Source: Bradyrhizobium quebecense (GTDB taxonomy: Bacteria > Pseudomonadota > Alphaproteobacteria > Rhizobiales > Xanthobacteraceae). Taken from it: a DNA stretch of 64,000 nucleotides. Location of the stretch: the NCBI RefSeq assembly GCF_013373795.3, contig NZ_CP088022.1, positions 6,758,001 to 6,822,000 of the forward strand. Reading direction: 5' to 3'. The notes below the pieces were generated by a model. The model worked only from the letters and a program-made list of their open reading frames with translations, did no database searches and was not told the DNA's origin. How positions within the stretch are numbered: position 1 is the first letter of the stretch; each line of letters starts with the position of its first letter. A program made the position numbers and the translations under genes. Positions 31,088 to 39,205 of the stretch are shown in pieces.

Positions 31088-31645
31088 ATGCGGAAGAGCT
31101 CGCTGATCAATCTCGTTGCTTCGGTGTCGATTTCCATCCTCGCGACCGGTGTCGCGATTTCCGCGCAGGACAAATACAGTCTGCAAGTGCCTGGTGGGCT
31201 CGCATTCTCCGAGTTCAGGGGATACGAGGACTGGCCGGTGATCGCGATCAGCGAGAACGAAGGCGTCATCGCCGTGATCCTGGGCAATCCGGCGATGATC
31301 GGCGCTTACCGCGAGGGCGTGCCCGGCAATGGCAAGACGTTCCCGGACGGCGCCAGGATGGCGAAGATCCATTGGATCCCGAAAAAGCAGGAAGCGTATC
31401 CCGGTCAGCCGACGGTGCCGGGCGCCCAACACGACGTCGACTTCATGCTGAAGGACAGCAAGCGGTTCGCGGATAGCGGCGGATGGGGATACGGCGCGTT
31501 CGAGTATGACGCGGCGTCGGATGTGTTCAGGCCGGCCACCACGGCGGACAATCCGCCACAGGAGAACGACGCGAAGTGTGGCTATGCCTGCCACACCGTG
31601 GTACAAAACCGCGATTACGTTTTCACCGAATACGGCAAGAGGTGA
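31088..31645 (+). CDS. Cytochrome P460 family protein
   Basis: Secreted c-type haem protein of the P460 beta-fold family, some of whose members oxidise hydroxylamine or detoxify NO. The product has 185 residues with a signal peptide (SVSISILATGVAISA). LQVPGGLAFSEFRGYEDWPV and the C-terminal haem site KCGYACHT are family marks. The spacing is C-x3-C-H (Cys164, Cys168, His169), wider than the normal CxxCH. No partner oxidase or cytochrome gene is adjacent, so the role is inferred. A ribosome site GGGAG precedes the ATG. Confidence 0.82.
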   Translation: MRKSSLINLVASVSISILATGVAISAQDKYSLQVPGGLAFSEFRGYEDWPVIAISENEGVIAVILGNPAMIGAYREGVPGNGKTFPDGARMAKIHWIPKKQEAYPGQPTVPGAQHDVDFMLKDSKRFADSGGWGYGAFEYDAASDVFRPATTADNPPQENDAKCGYACHTVVQNRDYVFTEYGKR

Positions 31646-31694
31646 ACGCCGATCGCGCGAGCCGGCGTTCCGTTAGCCGCGCCGGTTTCCGGCT

Positions 31695-31895
31695 TCAGTC
31701 CCTTGCTGAAACGGAGGCCTCCGCGCTGATGGCGCGATCCAGAGCCTCGACCAACGCCTGAACCTCGACGAACTTGCTGCGGGCCCGCTCCGCCTTGTCA
31801 CGATCGAACGGAGCGGCCAGCACTTTCGCATGCGCGTCCCTGTCCTCGATCATGCGATCGCGGGCCTTCTTCAGTGTTTCGAGTCGCTCGCTCAT
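31695..31895 (-). CDS. Hypothetical coiled-coil protein (66 aa)
   Basis: Nearly all helix-forming and charged: MSERLETLKKARDRM then KAERARSKFVEVQALVEAL. A clear GGGAGG ribosome site lies 6 bases before the ATG, which supports coding. No family or function is recognised. Confidence 0.65.
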   Translation of the reverse strand: MSERLETLKKARDRMIEDRDAHAKVLAAPFDRDKAERARSKFVEVQALVEALDRAISAEASVSARD

Positions 31896-31931
31896 CCGGG
31901 TCCTCCCTTACGTAGCTTTCGCAACCGGGCC

Positions 31932-32174
31932 TTAGCCGAACACCGCCGGAAGATCGCCCTTCCGGAAGAAGACCATCGGCTCATCATCATAGTCACCCAT
32001 TTCGGGATCGCCGGTGGACGAGAATGCAACGACGGCGAGCTTGCTCAACGCCAGGCGCTCTGCCGTTCGCAGTGCGCCATTTGCCGTCTTGCAGACGATC
32101 GGAGGGTCCGGCTTGAGATGCCCGCCCTTGCCGGCGTTGAACGCCTGCACGACGTAGGTTGTTTCGCTTGCCAT
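31932..32174 (-). CDS. Hypothetical protein (80 aa)
   Basis: Start ATG 32174 with GGAGGGAG 5 bases upstream. The sequence begins MASETTYVVQAFNAGKGGHL and ends PMVFFRKGDLPAVFG. It resembles a small soluble protein conserved in rhizobia but I cannot name a family. It shares the strand with the 66- and 83-residue genes. Confidence 0.6.
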   Translation of the reverse strand: MASETTYVVQAFNAGKGGHLKPDPPIVCKTANGALRTAERLALSKLAVVAFSSTGDPEMGDYDDEPMVFFRKGDLPAVFG

Positions 32175-32265
32175 CAAGGCTCCCTCCGCCGGCCACCGGA
32201 CGCGGTGACGCCAAGGACGAAGCGATGCGCTCGTCGCCGGCCACTCGCGTATCTCGTCGCAAATC

Positions 32266-32517
32266 TCAACAACCGCGACAAATGTTCTTCAGCTTCGCCG
32301 CAAGGCGGGCCTCTTCCGCGATCAACGGGTCCTTGTATTCGGATCGCGGCGCGTTGCTATCGATGGCCGGAGGCTTCTTGACCGTCGGAGGGAACGCGGC
32401 ATCGTAGCAGGCGAGACGACCGACCGTGCCTTCGATCTTGTGGCAGGCCGGTTCGGCGGCGAACGCGCCTTGTGCAAGCAGGCCGGCCGCCACCGCGGCG
32501 AATAGAAGCGTTTTCAT
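32266..32517 (-). CDS. Small secreted protein with four cysteines (83 aa)
   Basis: Signal peptide MKTLLFAAVAAGLLAQGAFA, cleaved before AEPACHK. The mature part has CHKIEGTVGRLACYDAAFPP and ends KLKNICRGC, so four cysteines could form two disulfides in the periplasm. The function is unknown. AAGG about 10 bases before the ATG is a moderate ribosome site. Confidence 0.65.
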   Translation of the reverse strand: MKTLLFAAVAAGLLAQGAFAAEPACHKIEGTVGRLACYDAAFPPTVKKPPAIDSNAPRSEYKDPLIAEEARLAAKLKNICRGC

Positions 32518-32929
32518 ACAGGTGCCTTTCCGGGCGACTCACACCGAGCGTTTGATGATTTTGGTTGTGCGCCGACTGCGCGCTTGCGCGTTGCCGGTCG
32601 CATCGGGCGTCCGCCTGGCGTGGCCAAACGCCGGCGCTGCCGAATTCATCGTTGCGTCGCCTTATCCATGCAGGACGGCGGCAGCGGCCACCAGGAGCAG
32701 AAGAAACAGGGGAACGATCACCGGCGGCACGATCCAATCGGCCAGACGAAATCCAGACACGTATGCTCCTCATCTTTTGGCGGGAGCCCTACGTTACCCT
32801 CAGTCACCGGTGGATGCCGTGGATGGGCGGTGATGACGCGACTCTACGCTCAAGGTCGGCGAATAGCGAGCGTTTAAAACCCGGTGCGGCAGCAGCGTCA
32901 GGTCCACAGCGTCACCATCAAGCGCCGCC
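32518..32929. other. Mostly gene-free stretch with one candidate mini-gene
   Basis: Four hundred bases between the 83-residue gene and the acyl-CoA synthetase. The only supported item is the 32-residue membrane-peptide frame at 32,662-32,760. Other open frames lack ribosome sites. Confidence 0.5.
32662..32760 (-). CDS. Candidate small membrane protein (32 aa)
   Basis: Too short for ordinary gene calling. GTG 32760 has a strong GAGGAG ribosome site 5 bases upstream. The product starts MSGFRLADWIVPPVIVP, followed by a hydrophobic run of Leu, Val and Ala to the end, a single membrane span. It is similar in size to small membrane regulators. Coding is inferred only from the ribosome site and the hydrophobicity. 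Confidence 0.45.
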   Translation of the reverse strand: MSGFRLADWIVPPVIVPLFLLLLVAAAAVLHG

Positions 32930-34468
32930 CTAGCTGCCTGAACGCTCGGTCAAGCGCGCGCGGATGTCCGGCTTCAGCACCTTGCCGACCTTGGAACGCG
33001 GAAGATCGTCCCAGACCTCGATCTGCTTCGGCGTCTTGATGCTGCCGACCCGCTGCTTGACGAACGCGGCCAGCGCCGTCGTATCGACGGTTTGGCCGGC
33101 GCGCGGCTGCACCACCGCGACGATGCGCTCGCCCCATTTGTCGTCGGGCAGTCCGATCACCGCGCAATCCTGCACCGCCTCATGGGCACGCAACGCGTTC
33201 TCGACCTCGATCGAGTAGACGTTGAAGCCGCCGGTGATGATCATGTCCTTGGCGCGGTCGACGATGTAGAGGTAGCCGTCGCCGTCGATGTAGCCGATAT
33301 CGCCGGTGTGGTGCCAACCGTGCGCCGAGGCCTCACGCGTGGCCTCCGGGTTCTTGTAGTAGCCTTCCATGACCAGCGAACCGCGCACCACGATCTCGCC
33401 GCGCGATCCCGCGGGCAACAGCCTGCCGGCGCCATCCATGATGCCGGCCTGCACCAGCGGACCGATCCGCCCGGCGGAGGCAAGGCGCTCCATCGCGATC
33501 GTGCCGTCTGGATTGTAGTGATCGGCGGGCGCCATCATCGAGATCATCATTGGCGCCTCGGTCTGGCCGAACAGCTGCGCCATCGGCCCGATCCGCTTCA
33601 GGGCCTCGGCGAGCCGCGTCGCCGAGATCGGCGCCGCGCCGTACCAGAAGCATTGCAGCGAGGTGAGATCAGCTGCATCGAGCCCGGGATGATCGAGCAG
33701 CATGTAGATCACAGTCGGCGGCAGGAACGTATGCGTGACGCGATAGCGTTCGATCAGCGCGAGGTATTCGCCGATGTCAGGGTGGTGCATGATCACGACG
33801 CGGCCGCCGAGCGTCATGATCGGGAAACAAAGCACCCCGGCGGCATGCGTCAGCGGCGCCAGCGCCAGATAGATCGGACGGCCCTTGAACGGGTAGCCCA
33901 TCAGGGTCAGCGCCGTCATCGCCTCGATGTTGCGGCCGGAGAGCATTACACCCTTCGGCTTTCCGGTGGTGCCGCCGGTGCCCGGGATCATCGCGAGATC
34001 GTCGATCGTCTCGCGCTGATAGACATCATCGGCGACACCGCTGAGCCAGCGGTCGAATCACGGCGCAAATGGCAGCTCGGTATCAAGGCAGACCAGCGCG
34101 CGCAGCTTGGGCAGATCCTGCCTCACCGCTTCGACCATTGGCGCGAAGCTCGAATGAAACAGCAGCAGGCTGCAATCGAACTGGTCGAGGATGAACTTGT
34201 TCTCGGTCGCCTCGTTGCGCGGATTGATCGGACACCACACGGCGGCCGCGCGCGAGATGCCGAACACGCAGGCGAAGGCGAGCGGATCGTTGCCGGACAG
34301 GATCGCGACCTTCTCGCCGGGCGCGATGCCCGATTGCTCGAGCCCGCGCGCGATCCGGTAGCTCAGCCGCTGTACCTCGCCATAGCTGAGATCGCGGCCA
34401 TCCATCGTGAGGCACGGCGCGTCGGCGCCGAGCGAGGCACCCTTGTCGAGATAATCGATGAAGCGCAT
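32930..34468 (-). pseudogene. Acyl-CoA synthetase interrupted by an in-frame stop
   Basis: AMP-dependent synthetase/ligase that would activate a carboxylic acid to its CoA thioester. The frame starts MRFIDYLDKGASLGADAP and reaches LDTELPFAP, where TGA (34,058-34,060) stops it. The same frame then continues FDRWLSGVADD to the AMP-binding motif GTGGTTGKPKGVML, GWHHTGDIGYIDGDGYL and the C-terminal LPRSKVGKVLKPDIR. One base change would restore about 512 codons. The part after the stop keeps a start-like ATG but lacks the N-terminal domain. Confidence 0.85.
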
Positions 34469-34522
34469 GGCAGGTCTCGCGCAAGAGGCGGGTGACGCGC
34501 TACTGCGTCACCCGCGGAAGCA

Positions 34523-34609
34523 GCGTTTTCGAGCAAATTGGATACCGGTCCGCTTGACGAAAACGCTTCAGGGAACGGAGTGTTGGGCCCCGAGCCAATC
34601 GGGGCCCAA
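34523..34609. repeat. Two-hairpin intergenic repeat, copy 3
   Basis: The first module GCGTTTTCGAGCAAATTGG to GAAAACGC matches the other copies with several changes. The second hairpin is TTGGGCCCCGA / TCGGGGCCCAA (34,583-34,609). It lies between two minus-strand genes. Confidence 0.75.
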
Positions 34610-34611
34610 GC

Positions 34612-35731
34612 TCAATCGTGCACGGTCAGGACCGGCTTGCCGACCAGGCCGAAGCTGCGCAATTGCCCGAGCAACTCGTGATGGCCGAACGCCTGGCAGC
34701 CGGAGGCGAAGCCCACGCGCTTGGGCGGCTGCTGCAGCAGGTACGCCGCGGCAAAGGCCTGCAGCATGCCGGTCTGCTTGTAGTTGCTGTTGCCGTAGAT
34801 GACGCAGTGCGCGCGCCCCAGCGGGCCGGAGGCATACACCGAATCCATCGACTTGTTGACGCGCGGGTTCTCGCGCGGCGGCATGGTGTTCATCACGCCG
34901 GCAGCGGTCTGCGCCAGCGCGGCGTAGCGCTCGTCGGGCTTCATGTCCTTGGTCGCTTCCAGCGCGGCGGCAACGATCTGCGGCACGCCCAGCATCAGCG
35001 CACGGTTGAACACCCCGCCCAGCACCTTCACGTTGGCCACGCGCGGATCGCGCTTGAACCACACCGGGTGCGAGGTGCCGCCCCAGCGCCAGCTCGTGCT
35101 GGCCGGGGATGGCGAGGTTGTAGAGGCCGGCATCGGGCTGATGCTCGACGTACTTGTTCTGCTCAAGGTAGTAAGCCTTGGCCATCGCGGCGTTGACCAG
35201 GATGGTCTGCGTCGAGGCGATGGTCGGGCTGCCGCCCCAGAACACGGCGATATCAAGCGTGTCCAGGCCGGGCGTCTCCAGGCACAGCTGCGCGGCGATC
35301 TCGCCGGTGGTGTACATCTGCGCGATGCCCGGCGCGAGCAGCAGGCCGGCATTGGCGAACTTGGTGCCAAACTCCTGCTCGAGCGTGATCAGCCAGTCCT
35401 GCTCGCCTGTCGTGTCGGTGTAGTGGCACTTGGCAGCCAGGCAGGCCTGCACCACCTCGTTGCCGAACTTGGCGAACGGACCCACGGTGTTGAGCACCAC
35501 CGAGGCGCCCTTGAACAATTCGGTCAGCGCCGCCACGGTGTGCTGCACCGTCACCACCTCGTGGTCGGCGGTCTCGATGCCGGCCACGTTCGACTTCATC
35601 GCCGCGTTGAGCTTCTCGCCGCTGCGACCGGCGGCGATGAAGGGGATGTTGTACTCGCGCAGATATTCGCAGACCAGCCGGCCGGTGTAGCCGGAAGCGC
35701 CATAGACGATGACGGGCTTCTTCTCGCTCAT
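34612..35731 (-). pseudogene. Saccharopine-dehydrogenase-like reductase, frameshifted
   Basis: NAD(P)-binding Rossmann protein starting KPVIVYGASGYTGRLVCEYL, like trans-acting enoyl reductases. Frame one runs through PGQHELAL to about 35,085 and then becomes low-complexity. A second frame supplies WGGTSHPVWFKRDPRV through FASGCQAFGHHEL and ends LTVHD at 34,612. The shift is +1 or -2, next to a CCCC run. The gene appears functional except for this break, so a sequencing indel is possible. It lies near an acyl-CoA synthetase and an SDR, suggesting a lost acyl/ketone pathway. Confidence 0.78.
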
Positions 35732-35767
35732 TGCGATCCTCCGAAATGCTTGTTGTCGGCTTTGTTA

Positions 35768-36571
35768 CTACATGCCCATTCCGCCATCGACCGGCAGGCC
35801 GATGCCGGTGATGAAGCGGGCCTCGTTCGAGCACAGGAACACCGCGGCGTCGGCGATGTCGGAGACCTCGGCGAGCTTGCCGAGCGGCGTCTGCTCCACC
35901 ACCGAGCCGACGGCGGCGTTGACGTCGGGCGCAAGTCCGATCTTCACGATGTCATTGGCGAGCTGCAGGCCCATGTCGGTCGGGATCAGGCCGGGATAGA
36001 TGCAATTCACCCGCACCCCATAGCCGAGCTTGCCGGCTTCCATCGCGCCGACCCGCGTCATGCGATCGACGGCGGATTTGGTGCCGGAGTAGACGGCGAT
36101 GCTCGGAAAGGCGATCGTCGCCGCGACCGAGGCGATGTTGACGACTGCGCCGCCCTTGCCCGCGGCTCCGCCCGGCCGCATCGCGCGGAAGGCGTGCTTC
36201 ATGCCGAGCACGGTGCCGACGATGTTGACGTCGCACATGCGGCGCGCGTCCTCGGCCTTGATCTCGGCGACCAGCGAGGTGATCTCGATGCCGGCATTGT
36301 TGATCAGGATGTCGTAGCCGCCGAGGGTTTCGACCGTTGCGGCGACGGCCCGCTCCCATTGCGCGTCGTCGGTGACGTCGAGCTTGACGAAGCCGGTTTT
36401 CACCCCGGCCTTGGCGATCTCGGCGGCGCTGGCCTTGCCGGCATCGTCGAGGATATCACCGATCATGACCGCGGCGCCGGACTGCGCCAGCGCCTGCGCG
36501 ATTGCTGCGCCAATCCCCCGGGCGCCGCCGGTGACCAGGGCTTTCCTGCCTTCAAGGCTCTTCCCACTCAT
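35768..36571 (-). CDS. SDR family NAD(P)-dependent oxidoreductase
   Basis: Classical short-chain dehydrogenase, 267 residues. It has TGGARGIGAAIA for the cofactor, LINNAGIE, the catalytic serine in NIASVAATIAF and the YSGTK motif with tyrosine and lysine. The substrate is unknown. Start ATG 36571 has GGGAGGA 7 bases upstream; the longer frame to 36712 lacks one. It is divergent from tetR, which probably controls it. Confidence 0.92.
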   Translation of the reverse strand: MSGKSLEGRKALVTGGARGIGAAIAQALAQSGAAVMIGDILDDAGKASAAEIAKAGVKTGFVKLDVTDDAQWERAVAATVETLGGYDILINNAGIEITSLVAEIKAEDARRMCDVNIVGTVLGMKHAFRAMRPGGAAGKGGAVVNIASVAATIAFPSIAVYSGTKSAVDRMTRVGAMEAGKLGYGVRVNCIYPGLIPTDMGLQLANDIVKIGLAPDVNAAVGSVVEQTPLGKLAEVSDIADAAVFLCSNEARFITGIGLPVDGGMGM

Positions 36572-36903
36572 GACGTAGTCCTCCCTTTGCTTGGTGATTG
36601 ATCGGTGCTTTGGCGATCGACAGCACGCTCGGCGGCCTTGCGCATTCTGAGCGCATTGGTGGTCACGGCCGGCGTCGGCGGGGGCGCAGCGTTGGCGCGC
36701 CCCGCAGTGCATTTCCTCCTTGATGTCGTTAGGTCAGCCGTCTTGACGGTTGTCCAAATTATTGCGCCAACCCTCGTCCAGGAACTTGACACTTGTCAAG
36801 CCTGAATTTGACAAGTGTCCAAGAGGATGATTTTGAAGAGATGGAGCGCGCTGCGGTCCGCGCGGTATAAGTTGCTGCAGGGAAGAGACAGGAAAGGCAC
36901 GAG
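36572..36903. other. Divergent SDR/tetR promoter region
   Basis: About 330 bases that carry three palindromic sites of one pattern (36,743-36,757; 36,786-36,799; 36,808-36,822) and no supported gene. Confidence 0.6.
36743..36822. promoter_or_regulatory. Three TetR-type operator palindromes
   Basis: TTGACGGTTGTCCAA, TTGACACTTGTCAA and TTGACAAGTGTCCAA share the pattern TTGACA-n2-TGTCAA. They lie between the SDR and tetR starts, two of them only 8 bases apart. This is typical spacing for repressor self-control. Confidence 0.75.
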
Positions 36904-37542
36904 ATGGCGCGGCAAGCGACAGGAGCGGCCCAACGCGTGGCGGTGGCGGCCGAGACGCTGCGCGACGAGAAGTTCAACGCACGCCGCATCGAGCTTGCGG
37001 AGGCCGCGCTGGAAACGCTCGGCGAACTCGGCTTCGCGCGCACCAGCCTGCGCGAGATCGCGCAGAACTCCGCGTTCACGCACGGTGTGTTTCACTACTA
37101 CTTCAGCGACAAGCTCGATCTGATCTGCTGCTGCGTCCGTCACTACAAGGCGAAATGCGTGACGCGCTACGACGAGGTGGTGACGACGGCACGAAGCCGC
37201 GACGAATTGACCGAAGGCTTCCTCGCCAAGCTCGCGGCGACGTTGCAGGACGAAGCCCGCATGCACCGGCTCTGGTACGACCTGCGCTCGCAAGCGATGT
37301 TCGAGCCCGCGTTTCGCAAGGACGTGCTCGAGATCGACAAGAGCCTGGAAGCGATGATCTGGCGCATCGCCACGCGCTACGCGGAGTTGGGCAACAGGAA
37401 GCCGGCATCATCTCCGGCTGCGCTCTACGCGCTATTCGACGGCCTGTTCCAGAGCGCGCTGCTCAGGCACCTCGCCAGCGACGAGAAGGCCATCCCCGAT
37501 CTGCTCGACGAAGTCCGCCGTCTGCTGCCGACGATCTGTTGA
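36904..37542 (+). CDS. TetR/AcrR family regulator
   Basis: 212 residues; the N-terminal helix-turn-helix reads LGFARTSLREIAQNSAFTHG VFHYYF in two contiguous parts, with the KLDLICC helix after. The C-terminal ligand domain has WYDLRSQAMFEPAFRKDVLE. The unusual CCC cluster in helix 4 is noted. It probably represses the divergent SDR operon through the three palindromes. Confidence 0.9.
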   Translation: MARQATGAAQRVAVAAETLRDEKFNARRIELAEAALETLGELGFARTSLREIAQNSAFTHGVFHYYFSDKLDLICCCVRHYKAKCVTRYDEVVTTARSRDELTEGFLAKLAATLQDEARMHRLWYDLRSQAMFEPAFRKDVLEIDKSLEAMIWRIATRYAELGNRKPASSPAALYALFDGLFQSALLRHLASDEKAIPDLLDEVRRLLPTIC

Positions 37543-37549
37543 TAGAGTT

Positions 37550-37631
37550 GCGAACGAAGCGCAACGAAATTCGGGATTTGCGCGGCTTGCGAGATTTTCC
37601 CCGGATTGCGCTTCGCTTCATCCGGGCTACG
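37550..37631. repeat. Long imperfect palindrome (family 2, copy 2)
   Basis: Arms related to GAAGCGCAACGAAAT and GCGCTTCGCTTCATCCGG echo the palindrome at 14,725. It sits between tetR and ptsN. Confidence 0.65.
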
Positions 37632-37727
37632 GCGATCGAAATGATCGCGCAGTGTCGCGCGCCATCGCGTGACGAACGAACTATGGCTTGATGACAGTTG
37701 CGCGAACGAATTCGCGAATGCGGATGA

Positions 37728-38189
37728 TTAGGCCGCGCTCGCCGGCGGCAGCGCGAGCACCGAGTAGATCGCCTGCGCGTCGCGCGAGGCACGCAGCTTC
37801 TTGGCGACGTCCTGGTCGCGCAGTAGGCGGGCAATGCGCGCCAGCGCCTTGAGGTGATCGGCACCGGCGCCTTCCGGCGCGAGCAGCAGGAAGATCAGAT
37901 CGACCGGCTGGCCGTCCATCGCCTCGAAATCGATCGGGCGCTCGAGGCGGGCGAAGAAGCCGAACAGCTTCTCCAGCTTGGGCAGCTTGCCGTGCGGAAT
38001 GGCGACGCCATAACCGACCGCCGTGGTGCCGAGCTTCTCGCGCTGCAGCAGCACTTCGAACACCGCGCGTTCGTTCTGCCCGGTCAGCGCGGACGCGCGC
38101 GCCGCGAGTTCCTGCAGCGCCTGCTTCTTGCTGATGACTTTCAAAGCCGGGAGAATCGCCTCGGGTGCGACCAAATCGGTAATCGGCAT
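37728..38189 (-). CDS. ptsN: PTS IIA-like nitrogen-regulatory protein PtsN
   Basis: Phospho-relay protein EIIA(Ntr), 153 residues, which links nitrogen, potassium and envelope control. The phosphorylated histidine is His66 in VAIPHGK. The segments MPITDLVAPEAILPALKV and DLIFLLLAPEGAGADHLKAL are typical. It lies downstream of hpf and rpoN, the standard gene order. Confidence 0.95.
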   Translation of the reverse strand: MPITDLVAPEAILPALKVISKKQALQELAARASALTGQNERAVFEVLLQREKLGTTAVGYGVAIPHGKLPKLEKLFGFFARLERPIDFEAMDGQPVDLIFLLLAPEGAGADHLKALARIARLLRDQDVAKKLRASRDAQAIYSVLALPPASAA

Positions 38190-38420
38190 TGGGACGTTCC
38201 GAGGTGAATGAACCGTCAGGTTGCGAAATAGGCTTTACAGCGGCGGCGTCAAGAAGTTGAGGTGGGATGCGGGCTTAGCCCGGGTCCAGCTGGCAGGGCT
38301 TCTACTCCAACGTATCGGCGGTGCCAACACCTGCGAACCCTGTTCCGCCCCCTTATTCCTGGAGGCGGCGGACCATAAGCAGGGCTAGCTTCGGACGTCA
38401 ATGCCATGGGCCAACTATCC

Positions 38421-39020
38421 TCAGGGGCTCACCGCCGGCGGATCGACCCAGCCGACATTGCCGTCCGTACGGCGGTATATGATGTTCAACCGGCCACTGC
38501 CGCCATGCTGGAATACCAGGCAGGAGGCGCCGGTCAGATCGAGCTCCATGACGGCTTCGCTGACCGACAGCCGCTTCAGCGCGGTGGTTGCCTCGGCAAT
38601 GATTACCGGGCTGTATTCGGTGACCTCGTCCTCGTTCTCGGGCGCCTCGATCACGTAGCTCGGCGCGTCGAGCCCGACGCCGTTCAATTCGGCAAACGCA
38701 GCGTTCGCGGTGTAGGTCTTACGGGCCGAGCGGTCCTTGAGCCGGCTCTTGTAGCGGCGCAGGCGCTTCTCGATCATCAAGAGCGCGGCATCCGCGCTGG
38801 CATAGGCATCGGCGGCGTTGGATTCGGCTTCCAGCGTGATGCCGGAATCCAGATGCAGCGAGCAGTCGGTTCGGAAGCCGAAGCCATCCTTGCTCAGCGT
38901 GATGTGACCGGAATAGTTGCCATCAAAATACTTTCGCAGGACCTCGTCGGTGCGCTCGCTGACGCGCGCGCGAAGCGCCTCGCCGATGCTGATGCTCTTT
39001 CCCGAGATTCGAAGGGTCAT
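38421..39020 (-). CDS. hpf: Ribosome hibernation-promoting factor, long form
   Basis: Dimerises 70S ribosomes in stationary phase. The 199 residues have the N-terminal ribosome-binding fold (MTLRISGKSISIGEALRARV) and the C-terminal dimerisation domain KRLSVSEAVMELDLTGASCL and FQHGGSGRLNIIYRR. The ATG at 39020 has GAGG 6 bases upstream and is preferred to the TTG 4 codons earlier. Confidence 0.94.
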   Translation of the reverse strand: MTLRISGKSISIGEALRARVSERTDEVLRKYFDGNYSGHITLSKDGFGFRTDCSLHLDSGITLEAESNAADAYASADAALLMIEKRLRRYKSRLKDRSARKTYTANAAFAELNGVGLDAPSYVIEAPENEDEVTEYSPVIIAEATTALKRLSVSEAVMELDLTGASCLVFQHGGSGRLNIIYRRTDGNVGWVDPPAVSP

Positions 39021-39205
39021 TTGATGCCTCAATTGCTGGATGCCTCGATCACTCTTGCAGGAGCATGATGTTTGCTGGGCTTCCGGTCACCTCCCTTGCT
39101 GGACGACGCTTCGCCAGGAAAGATTGAGACTATCGCGATTTGACGCGAACGCAACGAGGGCATGATCCTGCCCGTACTCGGACGGGGTCGTACTCAAGAA
39201 GTAAC

